Part shown: positions 6,794 to 8,505 of the stretch, piece after piece
How positions within the stretch are numbered: the stretch's first letter is position 1
How the letters are laid out: every line of letters starts with the position of its first letter
From: Oscillospiraceae bacterium
GTDB lineage: Bacteria; Bacillota; Clostridia; Oscillospirales; Acutalibacteraceae
Direction: 5' to 3'
Assembly (NCBI GenBank): GCA_009783605.1
Contig: WRDE01000070.1
Span: 1-8,505, forward strand
DNA length: 8,505 bases
Notes under the pieces: generated by a model
Seen by the model: only the letters and a program-made list of their open reading frames with translations
What the model was told of the DNA's origin: nothing
Database searches by the model: none
Program-made: the position numbers and the translations under genes

Positions 6794-6889
6794 CGGATTG
6801 ACCGCGTTATTGGCCGCAACCCACCCGCTCCACTGCGACAGCGGCAGATTCAGCCAAAAATCTACCGGGGTATAATTGTTCCGGGACAT
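6785..6889 (-). CDS. E' extension of the tail assembly chaperone (34 aa from its first ATG; normally read by -1 frameshift)
   Basis: The frame contains MSRNNYTPVDFWLNLPLSQW followed by SGWVAANNAVNPKK. The pattern of a proline-aspartate-phenylalanine-tryptophan turn, a leucine/serine/tryptophan helix and a following helix resembles the short E' (GpE+E') segment downstream of gpE in P2-like phages. The ATG at 6889 overlaps the end of E but has no recognisable ribosome binding site. The frame is open upstream without a stop to the slippery site in E, where it lies in the -1 frame. It is therefore best read as the C-terminal 54-residue tail of an approximately 180-aa E-E' protein. The TAG stop lies inside the hicAB terminator stem. 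Confidence 0.72.
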   Translation of the reverse strand: MSRNNYTPVDFWLNLPLSQWSGWVAANNAVNPKK

Positions 6890-6891
6890 GA

Positions 6892-7326
6892 TCAGGCATT
6901 GCTGCCGGTTCCAGTGCCCGCCGTCGCCGACTTTAACCCCCGATTGATTAAAAAAAGCTGCGCCCTCTCCAGAATTTCAAGCCCGTCCGCCATACTCATG
7001 GCATCGATCGCGTCGGTGCCGATTTTTTCGGTGCAGGCCCTGGCCGCCATCGCCGCATGGAAATAGGTGTCAAACTTCTTGGACACAACAGATTTTTTTC
7101 CCGTAATCCGCAGTTCTTCCTCTATGTTATAGGTATCCGTCATAGTCAAACTGCCCCAGTCGAACCGCAGCTCGGTATAGGTTTTCCCCATCCACACGAA
7201 CGGCTCCACGAATTTGTGGGTATAGGTGCCCTTGTTGTTTTCGACCGCTTTCATCGCCTCCGCATACTCCTGTTCTTCGGCAGCGGCAGTGTCGGTAGCG
7301 GTGTTCTCCGGTATTTTCGCGTTCAT
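6892..7326 (-). CDS. Phage tail assembly chaperone gpE-like protein (144 aa)
   Basis: This protein lies immediately before the tape measure gene in the phage order, which is the position of gpE / gpG-type tail assembly chaperones that coat the tape measure protein before tube assembly. The sequence has an Ala/Glu-rich leader (about 1-28), a two-strand motif YTHKFVEPFVWMGKTYTELR followed by FDWGSLTM, and a helical part with AAMAARACTEKIGTDAIDAM and ADGLEILERAQLFLINRG, as in P2 E-like and Phage_TAC families. The ATG at 7326 is preferred over the GTG two codons upstream because AAGGAG lies about nine bases before it but only three before the GTG. The last 18 codons after the slippery T-run encode a Gly/Ala/Thr-rich tail, as expected for the unshifted product. 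Confidence 0.8.
   Translation of the reverse strand: MNAKIPENTATDTAAAEEQEYAEAMKAVENNKGTYTHKFVEPFVWMGKTYTELRFDWGSLTMTDTYNIEEELRITGKKSVVSKKFDTYFHAAMAARACTEKIGTDAIDAMSMADGLEILERAQLFLINRGLKSATAGTGTGSNA
6949..6955 (-). promoter_or_regulatory. Programmed -1 ribosomal frameshift site, T TTT TTA
   Basis: In the E reading frame the codons are CAG CTT TTT TTA ATC, so the heptamer T TTT TTA fits the X XXY YYZ rule in the correct phase. Slipping back one base gives AAT CAA TCG and so on, a frame with no stop through to the TAG at 6785, adding 54 residues that include the E'-like segment. The unshifted frame stops at 6892. Tail assembly chaperone pairs of dsDNA phages very commonly use such a shift. I do not see a strong, obvious stem-loop a few bases downstream; a GGGGG tract about ten bases after the site and a CCCC tract about 85 bases on could pair. 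Confidence 0.75.
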
Positions 7327-7518
7327 AAGCACTTTCTCCTTTTCGTCGCTCTATCAAGCGTAATGTCACGCCGTATCCGGCGCATATCGCGGGAGTGCGA
7401 ACACCCCCGCCCCCCGGTTAAGTCAACCGGGGGGGCGGGGTTTGCATGAATTATAGGCGGCGCGGCAGGACTCGCGCGTCCCGCATGGCAAACGGCTTCG
7501 CCGTTTGTCTGCTAAATT
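7327..7518. repeat. Spacer with clustered inverted repeats
   Basis: This 192-bp spacer before gene E holds no gene I can support. Two strong hairpins stand out. At 7405-7440, CCCCG / CCCCCC / GGTT pairs with AACC / GGGGGGG / CGGGG around an AAGTC loop (15 bp with one bulged G). At 7487-7509, GGCAAACGGC pairs with GCCGTTTGTC around a TTC loop (10 bp, one G-T pair). Between them a weaker GGAC/GTCC repeat (about 7468-7481) is visible. None is followed by a good T-run on either strand, so they are not clear terminators. They resemble short palindromic intergenic repeats of chromosomes. Confidence 0.6.
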
Positions 7519-7656
7519 TTATGCCTTGCCCAGCGCCGCCCGTACCGCCGCGCCGTAATCCTTGCCGTTGATGACGTTCCGCCCGTTGATCGGGTCGATA
7601 GCCTCCATCAGCTTGCCGTCGATGTAGGTATACCGCCCTCCCGTAACGACGACCAC
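7519..7656 (-). pseudogene. C-terminal remnant resembling the P2 FII tail tube protein
   Basis: In a frame different from the protease, overlapping its last codons, the sequence reads VVVVTGGRYTYIDGKLMEAI, then DPINGRNVINGKDYGAAVRA and ALGKA before a TAA at 7519. Tail tube proteins of the FII family typically end with Y-x-x-x-I-D-G-K-x-L-x-E-I-D-x-x-N, a short gap, then V-N-G-x-D-Y-x-x-x-V-R-x-A-L-G, and this fragment follows that pattern closely. It is also exactly where FII sits in P2, immediately before E. No start codon with a binding site and no N-terminal part precede it, so it appears to be the 3' end of a gene whose 5' part has been lost. The family reading is from pattern memory; another structural protein's C-terminus is possible. 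Confidence 0.45.
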
Positions 7657-8366
7657 ACCGGCATCCCGCCGACAAAAAGCGTCCGGCGATCGGCGGACGC
7701 GGCAATCTCCAGCGCGGCGCCCTCCACCATCTCGTCGGCAAATCCGCTGTCGATGGCCTCCTGCCCGGTCATATAGGTTTCCCGCTCCAGCATACCGGTC
7801 AGCTCGTCCAACGAAAGGCCTGTCTTAGCGTGGTAGATGGCCGCCTGAGACCGGTCAACCGCGTCGTTGCTGTCCGCCGCTTTCCGCAGCTCCGCGGCAT
7901 TGTATCCGCCAAACATGAATACCCAGCAACAGTGGATCATCACCAAACTGCCCGGGAACACCTTTACCGAATCCCCGGCGCACATGATCAGCGAACCGCC
8001 GGACATCGCCACGCCGTCCACTATAACTTCGATCTCGACGCCCTTTCCGGACATCTCCTTCAACCGGTTATGTATCGTCAGCGCTTCATAAGCGTTGCCA
8101 CCGGCGCTGTGAATACGGATTCTGAGCTTTTTGGAAGTCTCCACTTTTTTAAGATCAGCTAAAAAATCCGATAGAATAATGAACGATCCCTCGATCGGCT
8201 CACCGGTCCACCAGTCCACCGGACGCTTGCTGACAATATCGCCGTAAAGCTCGATCTCCGCGACCCCGTCCCCGCCGGTTGCGAACGCATACGGCTGGAT
8301 AAAAGCCGACGCCGGCGTAACCGTTCTTGACGTTCCGGGGCGACCTGTTTTTGATAAAATATTCAT
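7608..8366 (-). CDS. ClpP-type head maturation protease (252 aa), probably with a replaced C-terminus
   Basis: This is a serine protease of the ClpP/S14 type found in phage head modules, where it processes the scaffold or capsid during prohead maturation. Visible signatures are YGDI at about 41-44, IRIHSAGGNAYEALTIHNRL (the oxyanion strand, S87-A-G-G-N91), GVAMSGGSLI with the nucleophile Ser122, VMIHCCW with the catalytic His145, and an acidic segment DSNDAVDRSQAAIYHAKTGL containing the likely Asp171, followed by MTGQEAIDSGFADEM. The family pattern continues to ADRRTLFVGGMPV at about 225-237; the final 15 residues look unlike it and overlap a different open frame. The ATG at 8366 has AAGGAG six bases upstream. 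The portal protein normally precedes and the capsid protein follows; neither is seen. Confidence 0.87.
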   Translation of the reverse strand: MNILSKTGRPGTSRTVTPASAFIQPYAFATGGDGVAEIELYGDIVSKRPVDWWTGEPIEGSFIILSDFLADLKKVETSKKLRIRIHSAGGNAYEALTIHNRLKEMSGKGVEIEVIVDGVAMSGGSLIMCAGDSVKVFPGSLVMIHCCWVFMFGGYNAAELRKAADSNDAVDRSQAAIYHAKTGLSLDELTGMLERETYMTGQEAIDSGFADEMVEGAALEIAASADRRTLFVGGMPVWSSLREGGIPTSTAS

Positions 8367-8380
8367 GGAGTACTCCTTTT

Positions 8381-8505
8381 TTATACCGTTCTGTATATCG
8401 CTTCAAAAGTAATGGATTGCGTACCGGAATAGTAATAATCAGCAAAAAAAGCAATAGAATTTGAAGTTCCCATATCATTGGCTGCACGGGGGCTGAATCT
8501 CAAAC
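8381..8505 (-). CDS. 3' end of an unrecognised gene (last 40 residues)
   Basis: One minus-strand frame is open from the window edge to a TAA at 8381-8383 and ends 14 bp before the protease start. It reads LRFSPRAANDMGTSNSIAFF and continues with ADYYYSGTQSITFEAIYRTV. It is rich in Ser, Thr, Tyr and Phe, as in the beta-structured C-terminus of a fibre or surface protein, and richer in A/T codons than the neighbouring phage genes. The other two frames of this strand are broken by stops. In ordinary head modules the portal gene lies here, but this tail does not resemble a portal C-terminus that I recognise. No function is assigned; only the frame and its stop are seen. Confidence 0.45.
   Translation of the reverse strand, partial: LRFSPRAANDMGTSNSIAFFADYYYSGTQSITFEAIYRTV

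Noticed and set aside
7405..7440. C/G-rich hairpin as a Rho-independent terminator
   Set aside because: On the plus strand it is followed by only three T and no gene precedes it; on the minus strand no T-run follows. It is kept as a repeat.
7450..7455. TATAAT on the minus strand as a promoter for gene E
   Set aside because: The six bases 17 bp upstream are all G and C and do not resemble a -35 box, so only an isolated -10 match is present.
7451..7741. Minus-strand open frame overlapping the protease 3' end and the tube remnant
   Set aside because: The translation is Arg/Gly-rich with no domain, in the third frame relative to the protease and the FII-like fragment, and it runs into the hairpin spacer.
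8200..8487. Minus-strand open frame of 95 codons with a hydrophobic start
   Set aside because: It overlaps the protease 5' half out of frame, has no ribosome binding site, and its Arg-rich second half is a frame shadow; the leading hydrophobic run alone is not evidence of a membrane protein.

Overview
The window is a stretch of a P2-like (myovirus-type) prophage tail region, read almost entirely on the minus strand. The host is probably a member of the Bacillota, most likely a clostridium-like or related gut Firmicute. This rests on strong AGGAGG-type ribosome binding sites before nearly every gene, on the style of the tail proteins (a late-control protein D decorated with SH3 and PG_binding_1 modules, a LysM-like X protein, a gpU of the LGDIVF type), and on a HicAB pair of the kind common in Firmicutes. 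The species cannot be named from sequence alone.

Layout in the direction of phage transcription (from 8505 down to 1): the 3' end of an unrecognised gene (8505-8381); a ClpP-type head maturation protease (8366-7608); an out-of-frame fragment that looks like the C-terminus of the P2 FII tail tube protein (about 7656-7519); a 192-bp spacer packed with hairpins; the tail assembly chaperone E (7326-6892) with an E' extension reached by a predicted -1 ribosomal frameshift (end 6785); then, on the opposite strand, a self-contained hicA-hicB toxin-antitoxin cassette with its own promoter and terminator (about 6058-6793); then the tape measure protein (6013-2405), tail protein X (2405-2196), late control protein D (2199-403), a short baseplate V-like protein (403-176) and gpU (176 to beyond the window). 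From the tape measure gene onward each gene overlaps the next by an ATGA or TGATG junction, so they form one translationally coupled block.

The tail genes follow the P2-like logic FII-E-E'-T followed by X, D, V and U. The capsid, head-completion and sheath genes expected between protease and tube are absent. The protease runs straight into an apparent tube remnant, which suggests a large internal deletion and therefore a defective prophage. The most interesting features are: (1) an E/E' programmed frameshift with a textbook T TTT TTA heptamer; (2) a hicAB 'moron' inserted antisense between E' and the tape measure gene, with three TTACGTA palindromes lying across its consensus promoter and across a candidate opposing promoter for the tape measure gene; (3) a long hairpin spanning the hicA stop; and (4) a gpD tail-hub protein with nested cell-wall-binding modules.
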